Assembly (NCBI GenBank): GCA_947630865.1
Contig: CANRJE010000077.1
Location: 1 to 6,384 of the forward strand
Source of the DNA: an uncultured Bacilli bacterium
GTDB taxonomy: Bacteria > Bacillota_I > Bacilli_A > RF39 > UBA660
Length of the DNA stretch: 6,384 bases
Direction: 5' to 3'
Part shown: piece after piece, positions 1 to 6,384 of the stretch
Layout: each line of letters begins with the position of its first letter
Position numbering within the stretch: position 1 is the first letter of the stretch
Made by a program: the position numbers and the translations under genes
The notes under the pieces: generated by a model
Seen by the model: the letters and a program-made list of their open reading frames with translations, nothing else
Told to the model about the DNA's origin: nothing
Databases searched by the model: none

Positions 1-1129
1 GATTATATATTTTTAAATAATTTTTTATTTCTAAAATAGCTTGATCATAATCATCATTTAAAATTAATTTAATAACTTTTTGAAATTCCGTTTTAGCTGC
101 TAATTTATTTTCATCAATAGAAGTATCTATATTTTCTCCTTGAGATATTTTAAAGTCTTTTAATAAATTAACAATATCTGTAAGAACAATATAACATCTT
201 TTAAAAGGATATTTATCATTTAATTTTCTTTTTATAATTCTTAGTGCTAATTCAAAATCATTATCTTTTATAGCATCAAATTCTGTTTTAATACTAGATT
301 TATTAGTATTTTTTATTTCAGGAATTTTACCTTCTTTAATTATAAGATAAGTTTTAGTAAGATTATATAACCATAATTCTTCATTAGTTAATATATTTTT
401 AGACTTAAGAGTTTCTAAATAAGTACTTAGATTTAAATAGTCTTTCATGTTCAAAAAAGATAATATTTCATTTTCTATCGTATCTCTTTCTTCTTTAATT
501 TTTGATATTATCTTTTTTAAAACTAATTCATATAAATTTATATGTTCTAAATCAATCGAATCAGAAATTTTCTTTAATGCTGCATTAAAATTTTTCTTAA
601 ATAAATTTCTTTTTATATCATTAAGGTAATCTAAATATGTATCAGAACTTGATAAATTTACTATATCTTCTATTTGAATATTTTTTAAAATATCTAATAA
701 ATCTTCATCTAATTTGGTAACATAATTTAAAAGATAAAGAAGAAATATAGCTTCTTTTAGATAATCTAAATCAGAACTTTCTATTAATCTTCTTAAATAA
801 GGAAATGTCTTTTGATAATCTTCTTTCATGATTAAAGCTAGAATCATTATATAGTTTGTTTCAGCTAAAGATTCATCTATTTGTAAATTTAAATTGAGTC
901 CTAATAAAGATTTTTCTATTTCTCCTCTTTTAAGTAAATCCATAATATAGTCATTTAAACTAGTTACTTCAACTTGATAAAGACCTATTTCTATTCTAAT
1001 CAAAACTTTATCTTTTACTAATTTATCTAAATCGTTATTAGTTAATCCTTGATTTAATAATTCCTTAGTTGTTAAATCTTTTCCTGAAATAGCTAAATCA
1101 AAAATTATATTTTTATTGTAATTATTCAT
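1..1129 (-). CDS. Hypothetical helical-repeat protein with AbiEi-like winged-helix start (3'-truncated by window edge)
   Basis: I do not recognise this protein. The reading frame is open from ATG at 1129 to the window edge, giving 376 codons with no stop; the C-terminus lies outside. The start is supported by AAGAGG six bases upstream, and it begins 11 bases after the mutS stop, so it is likely translated from the mutS transcript. Residues about 10-53 (LTTKELLNQGLTNNDL, then KLVKDKVLIRIEIGLYQV) resemble the winged-helix domain that opens AbiEi-type antitoxins and related regulators: a helix-turn-helix, then a 'leaves-R-x-x-x-G-x-Y' wing. That is a by-eye resemblance only. The rest is charged and leucine/isoleucine-rich, with predicted helices and no signal peptide or membrane segment. 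TPR-like motifs (acidic or Asn residue, aromatic, two residues, then Ala/Thr plus hydrophobic) occur near residues 102-116, 178-190, 288-302 and 357-372. A cytoplasmic scaffold or DNA/protein-binding role is possible, but no function is assigned. Confidence 0.85.
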   Translation of the reverse strand, partial: MNNYNKNIIFDLAISGKDLTTKELLNQGLTNNDLDKLVKDKVLIRIEIGLYQVEVTSLNDYIMDLLKRGEIEKSLLGLNLNLQIDESLAETNYIMILALIMKEDYQKTFPYLRRLIESSDLDYLKEAIFLLYLLNYVTKLDEDLLDILKNIQIEDIVNLSSSDTYLDYLNDIKRNLFKKNFNAALKKISDSIDLEHINLYELVLKKIISKIKEERDTIENEILSFLNMKDYLNLSTYLETLKSKNILTNEELWLYNLTKTYLIIKEGKIPEIKNTNKSSIKTEFDAIKDNDFELALRIIKRKLNDKYPFKRCYIVLTDIVNLLKDFKISQGENIDTSIDENKLAAKTEFQKVIKLILNDDYDQAILEIKNYLKIYN

Positions 1130-1135
1130 TTTTTT

Positions 1136-1141
1136 CCTCTT
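1136..1141 (-). promoter_or_regulatory. Ribosome binding site of the gene downstream of mutS
   Basis: On the minus strand, AAGAGG is followed by six A bases and then ATG at 1129. It touches the last base of the mutS TGA stop codon, so ribosomes finishing mutS would be positioned to reinitiate. It fixes the start of the partial gene, since the only near alternative upstream in frame is a TTG inside the mutS end with no Shine-Dalgarno sequence. Confidence 0.7.
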
Positions 1142-3678
1142 CAATCTTTTAAATCTCCTTTTAATTCATACAAAAAATTTATAGCTTCAATTGGAGTCAT
1201 ATTTAAAACATCTTTTTCTTTTATTTTCTTTTCAACGATACTTTCTTCTTTACCCTCAGAAAAATCAAAACTAGTTTGAACTACACTTATATTATTTTTC
1301 TTACTATTTTTTTCTTCATAAGTATTAAGAATTTCCGTTGCTCTTTTAATAACAGAATCTGGAAGTTTAGCAAGACCTGCTACATTTATACCATAACTTT
1401 TAGAAACAGCTCCTTCTACAACTTTATGTAAAAAGGTTATATTGCCATTTTCTTCTAAAGCACTTACATGAACATTTTTAACTTTTTTTAGTCTCTTAGT
1501 TAAATCAGTTAATTCATGATAATGTGTTGAAAATAAAGTTTTAGCACCAATTTCATTATGAATATATTCAAGGATTGCATAAGCTAAACTCATACCATCA
1601 TAAGTTGCTGTACCACGACCTAATTCATCAAATAAAATCAAACTATTTTTTGTTGCTCCTTCTAATGCATAATTAGCTTCTTTCATCTCAACCATGAATG
1701 TTGATTCACCACTTACTAAATCATCACTTGCACCAATTCTTGTAAATATTTTATCAAAAATTGGAATACTACAACTTTTAGCTGGAACAAAAGAACCAAT
1801 TTGAGCCATTATAACAATAATTGCTAATTCTCTCATATAAGTAGACTTTCCAGCCATATTAGGACCCGTTATTAAAAGACAAGAACAATTTTTATCCATA
1901 ATAACATCATTTGGTACATAATCAATCTTTGTAACTGCTTCAACAACAGGATGCCGTCCTTCAATTATTTTAATTTCTTCTTTCTCATTAAAAATTGGTC
2001 TTACAAAATGATATTTATCAGCAACAGTTGCTAAGGATACTAATAAATCAATTTCACTTAAAACGTTACTAATCTCTTGAATTTCTGATATATGTTCATT
2101 AACTTTAGCTCTTATTTCATTAAATAATTCATATTCTAAATTAATAATTTTTTCTTCAGCCCCCATGATAATTTGTTCTTTTTCTTTAAGAGTTTCTGTT
2201 ATATAACGTTCTCCATTTGCAAGAGTCTGTTTTCTTATATAACCAAATTCATTTTTGACAAGAGGAATACTCATTTTACTAACTTCAATATAATAACCAA
2301 ATACTTTATTGTATCCAATCTTTAAATTCTTAATACCTGTTCTCTTCTTTTCTTCTTCTTCCTGTCTTAAAATAAAATCTTTACTATTATTTTTTATACT
2401 TCGAAGTTCATCAAGTTCACTACTATAACCATCTTTAATTAGATTTCCTTCTTTTAAAGTTAAAGGAGCATCAGGATTAATACTTTTTGATAATAATTCT
2501 ACTATATCATCAAGAGTTAAAAGTTCTGAATCATAATTAATATTTTCTAATTCCACTTTTAGTTTAGGTAAAATTTCTAAAGATTTTAAAAGTTGATACA
2601 TATCTCTAGCATTTAAATTACCATAACTAATACGACCTATTAATCTTTCTAAATCATAGATATCATTTAAATATGTACTAATATTTTCTTTAACAATAAA
2701 ATTAGTTAATAGTTTTTCTATATAATCAAATCTTCTTTCAATCTTCTTTTTATCTCTTAAAGGTGATAAAATATTTTGCTTTAAAAACCTTGAACCCATT
2801 GCTGTTTTAGTTTTATCAAGTAACCATAAAAGAGAATTAACTCTTGTGTTATCTCTAATTGTCTCTGTTAATTCTAAATTTTTCTTAGTATGATAGTCAA
2901 ATAATAAATGTTCATCTTCTCTTGTTAAAATTACTTTCTTTAAATATTTTAAACTACTTTTTTTAGTCTTTGTAACATAAGTTAAAAGATGTTTAATTGA
3001 AGTTAAAAGTCTAGCATCACATACATCTTCATAAATATAATCATATTCTTTATATTCAATTTCTTCATTAGTAACCGTGACTAAGATATTATAAATTGTT
3101 TTTAAATTATATAAAACTTCTCTATCTATTTTATCGTTTGTTATAACCTCTTTAATATTATGATTGATAAGTTCACGATACAAACTTTCTAAATCATTTA
3201 AAATCATTGAATAAATATCACCTGTTGAAATATCTGCATAGGTTAAGGCATAACAATAAGAAAAATCATAAATACTAGCTATATAATTATTTTCATTAGC
3301 ATAATTTAAGTTATCAAGTAAAGTTCCTCTTGTTATTACTTGAACAATATCTCTTTCTACCATACCTTTAGATTCTTTGGGATCTGTTAATTGTTCACAA
3401 ATGGCAACTTTATATCCTTTATCGATAAGTTTTGAAACATAATTTTGATAAGCATGATATGGAACTCCACACATAGGAACTCGTTCTTCAAGACCGGCAT
3501 TTCTGCCAGTTAATGTTAAACCTAATTCTCGACTAGCAACCTCAGCATCTTCAAAAAACATTTCATAAAAGTCTCCTAATCGAAAAAAGATTAATGTATC
3601 TTCATAATTATCTTTTATTTCCATATACTTGGCCATCATCGGAGCAAGTTTCGTTCTATCTACTTCACTTCTTTTCAT
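1141..3678 (-). CDS. mutS: DNA mismatch repair protein MutS
   Basis: MutS scans DNA as a dimer, binds mismatches and small loops, and through ATP-driven changes recruits MutL. At 845 residues it is full length for bacterial MutS (about 850). Domain I carries the mismatch-reading motif GDFYEMF at residues 35-41, with Phe37 and Glu39 matching the family F-x-E pair; this separates it from MutS2. The connector, lever and clamp domains fill about 125-540. The ATPase domain has Walker A GPNMAGKST (605-613), Walker B with Asp684-Glu685 followed by GRGTATYDG (687-695), and the STHYHE motif (717-722). QTSFDF at 801-806 looks like a beta-clamp binding motif, and MTPIEAINFLYELK (827-840) is the usual C-terminal dimer/tetramer helix. 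The start is supported by AAGGTGA three bases before ATG. It has its own promoter in the gap after lon and is followed 11 bases on by an unknown gene rather than mutL. No key residue is missing, so it should be functional. Confidence 0.98.
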   Translation of the reverse strand: MKRSEVDRTKLAPMMAKYMEIKDNYEDTLIFFRLGDFYEMFFEDAEVASRELGLTLTGRNAGLEERVPMCGVPYHAYQNYVSKLIDKGYKVAICEQLTDPKESKGMVERDIVQVITRGTLLDNLNYANENNYIASIYDFSYCYALTYADISTGDIYSMILNDLESLYRELINHNIKEVITNDKIDREVLYNLKTIYNILVTVTNEEIEYKEYDYIYEDVCDARLLTSIKHLLTYVTKTKKSSLKYLKKVILTREDEHLLFDYHTKKNLELTETIRDNTRVNSLLWLLDKTKTAMGSRFLKQNILSPLRDKKKIERRFDYIEKLLTNFIVKENISTYLNDIYDLERLIGRISYGNLNARDMYQLLKSLEILPKLKVELENINYDSELLTLDDIVELLSKSINPDAPLTLKEGNLIKDGYSSELDELRSIKNNSKDFILRQEEEEKKRTGIKNLKIGYNKVFGYYIEVSKMSIPLVKNEFGYIRKQTLANGERYITETLKEKEQIIMGAEEKIINLEYELFNEIRAKVNEHISEIQEISNVLSEIDLLVSLATVADKYHFVRPIFNEKEEIKIIEGRHPVVEAVTKIDYVPNDVIMDKNCSCLLITGPNMAGKSTYMRELAIIVIMAQIGSFVPAKSCSIPIFDKIFTRIGASDDLVSGESTFMVEMKEANYALEGATKNSLILFDELGRGTATYDGMSLAYAILEYIHNEIGAKTLFSTHYHELTDLTKRLKKVKNVHVSALEENGNITFLHKVVEGAVSKSYGINVAGLAKLPDSVIKRATEILNTYEEKNSKKNNISVVQTSFDFSEGKEESIVEKKIKEKDVLNMTPIEAINFLYELKGDLKD

Positions 3679-3703
3679 AATTCACCTTCTTAACCTAAAA
3701 TAT

Positions 3704-3732
3704 ATTATAACAATTTAAGTATTATTTTTCAA
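3704..3732 (-). promoter_or_regulatory. Predicted mutS promoter (sigma-A type)
   Basis: On the minus strand, TTGAAA (3732-3727, five of six consensus bases) is separated by exactly 17 bases from a perfect TATAAT (3709-3704). Transcription would start near 3696, leaving a leader of about 18 bases that contains the AAGGTGA ribosome binding site at 3688-3682. It lies in the 78-base gap between lon and mutS. I see no hairpin terminator for lon in that gap, so read-through from lon may add to mutS expression. Confidence 0.75.
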
Positions 3733-3756
3733 AGTTAGTAGCCAGTATTTTACATG

Positions 3757-6030
3757 TTAAAGAAGCAAAATATCATATAATTCCTGATAATTATCAATAT
3801 AATTAATCTCTAATTTATTTTTATAAATATATTCTAATTTTTCAATTTCTAACCGATTAGCAAGAGGCATATAAATAACATCTATATTATTGTTAATTGC
3901 TGCAATCAATTTTTCTTTAATTCCTCCTACTTTTAGAATTTTGCCTGTTAAAGTAATCTCACCAGACATAGAAATATTATTCGTGATAATAACATTTTTT
4001 AGATAAGAAAGTAAGGCTGTTGTAATTGTAATACCTCCACTTGGCCCATCTTTTTTAATAGCATTAGATGGAATATGAATATGAAAATCATTATGTCTAA
4101 TCTCATCAATATCTAAGTTAAAGTTTTTATAATTTCCTTTAATATAATCAAAGGCAACTTTTATTGATTCTTCCATTACATCTCCAACTTGTCCTGTTAC
4201 TTTAATGTTTCCATCTCCTGGATAAGAAATAACTTCAACTTTTACAATATCTCCACCATAAGGAGTATAAGAAAGTCCTGTTACTACACCTTTATTATTT
4301 CTTGTATTTTGATTTATTTGATACTTATGAACTCCTAAAAAGGCTTCTAAATTTCGATTTGGATCAATGCTTTTTTTATCATCAATCGAATTAACAACAT
4401 ACTTTCTAAATATTTTTTCTAGTTGTCTTTCTAATTCTCTTACACCACTTTCATGGGTATAGTATCTAATTATGTTGGTAATTGTCTTTGATGTTAAATT
4501 AATATTTTCACTTTTAAATTTATATTCTTTTAAAAGCATAGGAATGATATGCTGTTTAGCAATTTTTATTTTCTCATATTCAGTATAACTTCCTACTTCA
4601 ATTATTTCCATTCTATCTTTTAATTCTCTAGGAATTGAATCAATATAATTTGCAGTTAAGATAAACATAACTTTCGATAAATCAAATTCTTCATCTATAA
4701 AATGGTCAACGAATCGATTATTTTGACCTTTATCTAAAACTTCAAGTAAGGCACTAGCAGGGTCACCTTTGATATCTTTAGTCATTTTATCTACTTCATC
4801 AATGATAAAAACGGGATTGTTAACTCCTATTTTTCCTATACTAGACATAATTTTACCAGGAGCAGCCCCAACATAGGTTCTTCTATGTCCTATAATTTCA
4901 GCCTCATCATTAACTCCACCTACCGAAATTTTAACACATTTTAAATTTAGGGCTTCAGCAATTGACGTTGCAATACTTGTTTTACCAACACCAGGTGGCC
5001 CTACTAAACATAAAACTGGAACTTTTTCACTACTAGTATGATGCTTAACCATAATATGCTCTAAAATTCTTGTTTTGGTTTCTTCTAAGCCATAATGATT
5101 TTTATCTAAAACTGCTTTTATTTTTTCTAAATCAAAATTTTCGGGACTACTTTTCTCCCATGGTAAATTTAAAAGTATATCGATATAGTTTCTAATAATA
5201 CCTACTTCAGGAGAGTTACTATTACAACTTTTATAACGTGCAATCTCTACTTCAAGTCTTTTTTTAATACCTTTTGGTGCTTTTAAATCTTTTACTTTTT
5301 GTTCAAGAATATCAATTTCTTCAAGTCCATCATTTAGTTCTTCTTTAATTGCATTTAATTTTTCTTTTAAATAAAATTCTTTTTGACTATCTTCTAATTT
5401 CTTATTTACTTTAATATCAATTTGCTTTTCAAGTTCTAAAATCGACATTTCATATTCAATATCATCTAATAACATTCTAATTCTTTTAACTGATGAAACT
5501 TCTTTTAAATATTTTACTTTACGATTATGTTCAAGTGGTAATAAATTAGCAACAATATCTGTTAATTTACTAATATCATGAATATCTTTAACTGAATCAA
5601 AAACATTAGTATCTGTTTCTTTTATATATTTATCAAGTGATTTATAAACACTTCTTGACATAGCAATTTCTTCAATTGGATCAATTTCTTCTTGATTGAT
5701 AACGGAAACATTAGCTTCATATAAACCATCATCTTCTTTAATATCAGCTATCATTGCTCTTTTTAATCCTCTTAAAGTAACTCGCATATTACCATTTGGC
5801 ATATCAATTTTTAATTTTATTTTAGCAATAACTCCAATATTGATGGTATTTAAATTCTCAAGATTATCATCACTTTTTTGATGAATTACAAATATACAAT
5901 TATCGTATACACTTTCTCCTAAAGAAATTGTTTTCTTAAAATTAGTATCTGAAAACTCAATTTTAGCCTCAGAATACGGGAAGATTTCATGATTTTTAAT
6001 GAAGATAACTGGTAGTTCTGTTTTAATCAT
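3757..6030 (-). CDS. lon: ATP-dependent LonA protease (endopeptidase La)
   Basis: Lon is a cytoplasmic homohexameric protease that unfolds damaged or regulatory proteins with ATP and degrades them with a Ser-Lys dyad. The 757 residues cover the whole LonA layout (B. subtilis LonA is about 774). The N-terminal substrate-binding domain spans about 1-190 and is the least conserved part. A coiled-coil linker follows at about 195-265 (QKEFYLKEKLNAIKEEL at 216-232 is typical). The AAA+ module has Walker A GPPGVGKT (344-351), pore loop HRRTYVG (382-388), Walker B with Asp411-Glu412, and sensor-1 Asn461; DRMEII begins at 472. The protease domain has DGPSGG with catalytic Ser664, and GGIKEK with catalytic Lys707, the 43-residue spacing normal for Lon. 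There is no membrane segment, so this is LonA, not LonB. The start has AGGAGG five bases upstream. It is divergent from the tRNA pair and upstream of mutS. Pore-loop GAAPGK has Ala where GxMPG is common; otherwise it is ordinary and complete. Confidence 0.98.
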   Translation of the reverse strand: MIKTELPVIFIKNHEIFPYSEAKIEFSDTNFKKTISLGESVYDNCIFVIHQKSDDNLENLNTINIGVIAKIKLKIDMPNGNMRVTLRGLKRAMIADIKEDDGLYEANVSVINQEEIDPIEEIAMSRSVYKSLDKYIKETDTNVFDSVKDIHDISKLTDIVANLLPLEHNRKVKYLKEVSSVKRIRMLLDDIEYEMSILELEKQIDIKVNKKLEDSQKEFYLKEKLNAIKEELNDGLEEIDILEQKVKDLKAPKGIKKRLEVEIARYKSCNSNSPEVGIIRNYIDILLNLPWEKSSPENFDLEKIKAVLDKNHYGLEETKTRILEHIMVKHHTSSEKVPVLCLVGPPGVGKTSIATSIAEALNLKCVKISVGGVNDEAEIIGHRRTYVGAAPGKIMSSIGKIGVNNPVFIIDEVDKMTKDIKGDPASALLEVLDKGQNNRFVDHFIDEEFDLSKVMFILTANYIDSIPRELKDRMEIIEVGSYTEYEKIKIAKQHIIPMLLKEYKFKSENINLTSKTITNIIRYYTHESGVRELERQLEKIFRKYVVNSIDDKKSIDPNRNLEAFLGVHKYQINQNTRNNKGVVTGLSYTPYGGDIVKVEVISYPGDGNIKVTGQVGDVMEESIKVAFDYIKGNYKNFNLDIDEIRHNDFHIHIPSNAIKKDGPSGGITITTALLSYLKNVIITNNISMSGEITLTGKILKVGGIKEKLIAAINNNIDVIYMPLANRLEIEKLEYIYKNKLEINYIDNYQELYDILLL

Positions 6031-6035
6031 AATAA

Positions 6036-6041
6036 CCTCCT
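6036..6041 (-). promoter_or_regulatory. Ribosome binding site of lon
   Basis: A perfect AGGAGG on the minus strand, five bases before the ATG at 6030. It fixes the lon start and predicts strong translation. Confidence 0.85.
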
Positions 6042-6062
6042 CTTTTTTTAAATTTGCTTTTT

Positions 6063-6091
6063 ATTATAATCACGATATTTTAAAAAAACAA
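6063..6091 (-). promoter_or_regulatory. Predicted lon promoter (sigma-A type)
   Basis: A perfect TATAAT -10 box lies at 6068-6063 on the minus strand. Seventeen bases upstream is a weak -35, TTGTTT (6091-6086), matching consensus at three of six positions. Transcription would start near 6055-6057, giving a leader of about 26 bases with the strong AGGAGG. The weak -35 suggests low basal activity or help from an activator. No CIRCE element is present, and only one isolated CtsR-like heptad core (GTCAAA, 6100-6095) lies just upstream, so heat-shock control is not supported by sequence alone. Confidence 0.6.
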
Positions 6092-6176
6092 CTCTTTGAC
6101 ATGATAATTTACACAATAAAAATTGATTTTTTTAAGGAGCAAAATTTAATCAAAAAGAATATAATATTTTGAATGA

Positions 6177-6214
6177 TTTTTTTCCATTTTTTGTTGATTT
6201 TAAAGTTTTTTTTT
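6177..6214 (+). promoter_or_regulatory. Helically phased T-tracts at the tRNA promoter (possible UP element/curved DNA)
   Basis: Four T-tracts lie at 6177-6183, 6187-6192, 6198-6201 and 6206-6214. Their centres are about 10 bases apart, close to one helical turn. The first two sit directly upstream of the predicted -35 box at 6194, where UP elements of stable-RNA promoters bind the RNA polymerase alpha subunit. The last fills much of the promoter spacer. The phasing is seen in the sequence; curvature and UP function are inferred. In DNA this AT-rich, phasing by chance is possible. Confidence 0.4.
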
Positions 6215-6222
6215 GCTATAAT
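6194..6222 (+). promoter_or_regulatory. Predicted promoter of the tRNA-Cys/tRNA-Gly operon
   Basis: TTGATT (6194-6199, four of six consensus bases) is 17 bases from a perfect TATAAT (6217-6222), which is preceded by TGC, making an extended -10. Transcription would start near 6229, only a few bases before the mature tRNA-Cys 5' end at 6234. It is divergent from the lon promoter, about 100 bases away. Confidence 0.75.
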
Positions 6223-6233
6223 CTTTTATGCAC

Positions 6234-6307
6234 GGGGTCATAGCCAAGTGGTAAGGCAGTGGACTGCAACTCCTTGATCGTTGGTTCAAATCCGACTGGC
6301 CCCTCCA
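6234..6307 (+). tRNA. trnC: tRNA-Cys (anticodon GCA)
   Basis: The 74-base sequence folds as a cloverleaf. The acceptor stem pairs 6234-6240 with 6297-6303 and includes one G-U pair. The D-arm has a GCC/GGC stem. The anticodon loop CTGCAAC (6264-6270) has anticodon GCA at 6266-6268. The T-arm is GTTGG, TTCAAAT, CCGAC (6280-6296). The discriminator base is T (6304), as expected for tRNA-Cys and its synthetase, followed by encoded CCA. The body closely resembles Bacillus tRNA-Cys. One oddity is that the second pair of the anticodon stem (6260 and 6274) is T opposite T, next to a G-U pair, leaving three Watson-Crick pairs in that stem. Confidence 0.96.
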
Positions 6308-6309
6308 AT

Positions 6310-6384
6310 GCAGCTGTAGTTTAGTGGCTCGAATATGGCCTTGCCAAGGCTAGGACGCGGGTTCGATTCCCGTCAGCTGCTCCA
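6310..6384 (+). tRNA. trnG: tRNA-Gly (anticodon GCC)
   Basis: The 75-base sequence folds as a cloverleaf. The seven-pair acceptor stem is perfect (GCAGCTG at 6310-6316 with CAGCTGC at 6374-6380). The D-stem is GTTT/GAAT with two wobble pairs. The anticodon stem is TGGCC/GGCTA around loop TTGCCAA (6341-6347), with anticodon GCC at 6343-6345 reading GGU/GGC. The T-loop is TTCGATT. Discriminator T and encoded CCA end exactly at the window edge, so the gene is complete. It starts 2 bases after tRNA-Cys and must share its promoter and transcript; more tRNAs may follow outside the window. Confidence 0.96.

Noticed and set aside
447..629. 60-codon plus-strand frame
   Set aside because: It lies antisense inside the partial minus-strand gene, has a low-complexity Phe/Ser/Ile-rich translation and no ribosome binding site; it is a shadow of the AT-rich coding strand.
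3733..3756. Intrinsic terminator after lon
   Set aside because: No GC-rich inverted repeat followed by a T-run is present on the minus strand in this gap.
5696..5881. 61-codon plus-strand frame antisense to the lon N-terminal region
   Set aside because: It is fully inside the conserved lon coding sequence and has no Shine-Dalgarno or promoter; its hydrophobic look comes from reverse-strand codon bias.
6092..6101. CtsR or HrcA operator upstream of lon
   Set aside because: Only a single CtsR-like core (GTCAAA on the minus strand) is present, without the second direct-repeat heptad, and there is no CIRCE inverted repeat.
6096..6124. Plus-strand promoter beginning with a perfect TTGACA at 6096-6101
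   Set aside because: No acceptable -10 box lies 16-18 bases downstream (AAAATT at the 17-base position), and a better tRNA promoter exists at 6194-6222.
6160..6165. Additional TATAAT on the plus strand upstream of the tRNAs
   Set aside because: There is no -35 match at the right spacing and no TGn extension, and such hexamers are expected by chance in DNA this AT-rich.
6174..6278. Small plus-strand ORF starting ATG at 6174, hydrophobic at its start
   Set aside because: It runs through the tRNA promoter and ends inside tRNA-Cys, with no ribosome binding site at the right distance; the Phe/Ile/Leu run is just the T-tracts translated.

Overview
This AT-rich window reads as bacterial housekeeping DNA from a low-GC Gram-positive lineage. 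The best guess is a non-Mycoplasma member of Bacilli/Erysipelotrichia or a relative of the Mollicutes. Reasons: heavy use of A/T-ending codons, strong AGGAGG-type ribosome binding sites, textbook sigma-A-like promoters with 17-base spacers, a Bacillus-like tRNA-Cys, and genomically encoded CCA ends on both tRNAs. mutS ends in TGA, and the tryptophans I checked are TGG, so the standard bacterial code (table 11) fits better than the mycoplasma code. The taxonomic guess is inference.

Layout: three protein genes lie on the minus strand and are transcribed right to left. lon (6030 to 3757) is an intact ATP-dependent LonA protease. mutS (3678 to 1141) is an intact mismatch-recognition ATPase. A third gene starts at 1129 and runs off the left edge, with 376 codons in view. 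It encodes an unrecognised, mostly helical protein with a possible winged-helix start and TPR-like repeats. lon and mutS are separated by 78 bases holding a near-consensus mutS promoter. mutS and the third gene are only 11 bases apart, so they are probably co-transcribed. On the plus strand, divergent from lon, a tRNA-Cys(GCA) and tRNA-Gly(GCC) pair sits 2 bases apart at the right edge, behind an extended -10 promoter with helically spaced T-tracts.

How they work together: Lon (protein quality control) and MutS (replication error repair) are both maintenance functions, but each appears to have its own promoter, so proximity need not mean joint regulation. The usual mutS partner mutL is not directly downstream; the unknown gene takes its place. 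No mobile element, CRISPR array, prophage or clear terminator was found. The least explained item, and the best candidate for something undescribed, is the partial gene downstream of mutS.
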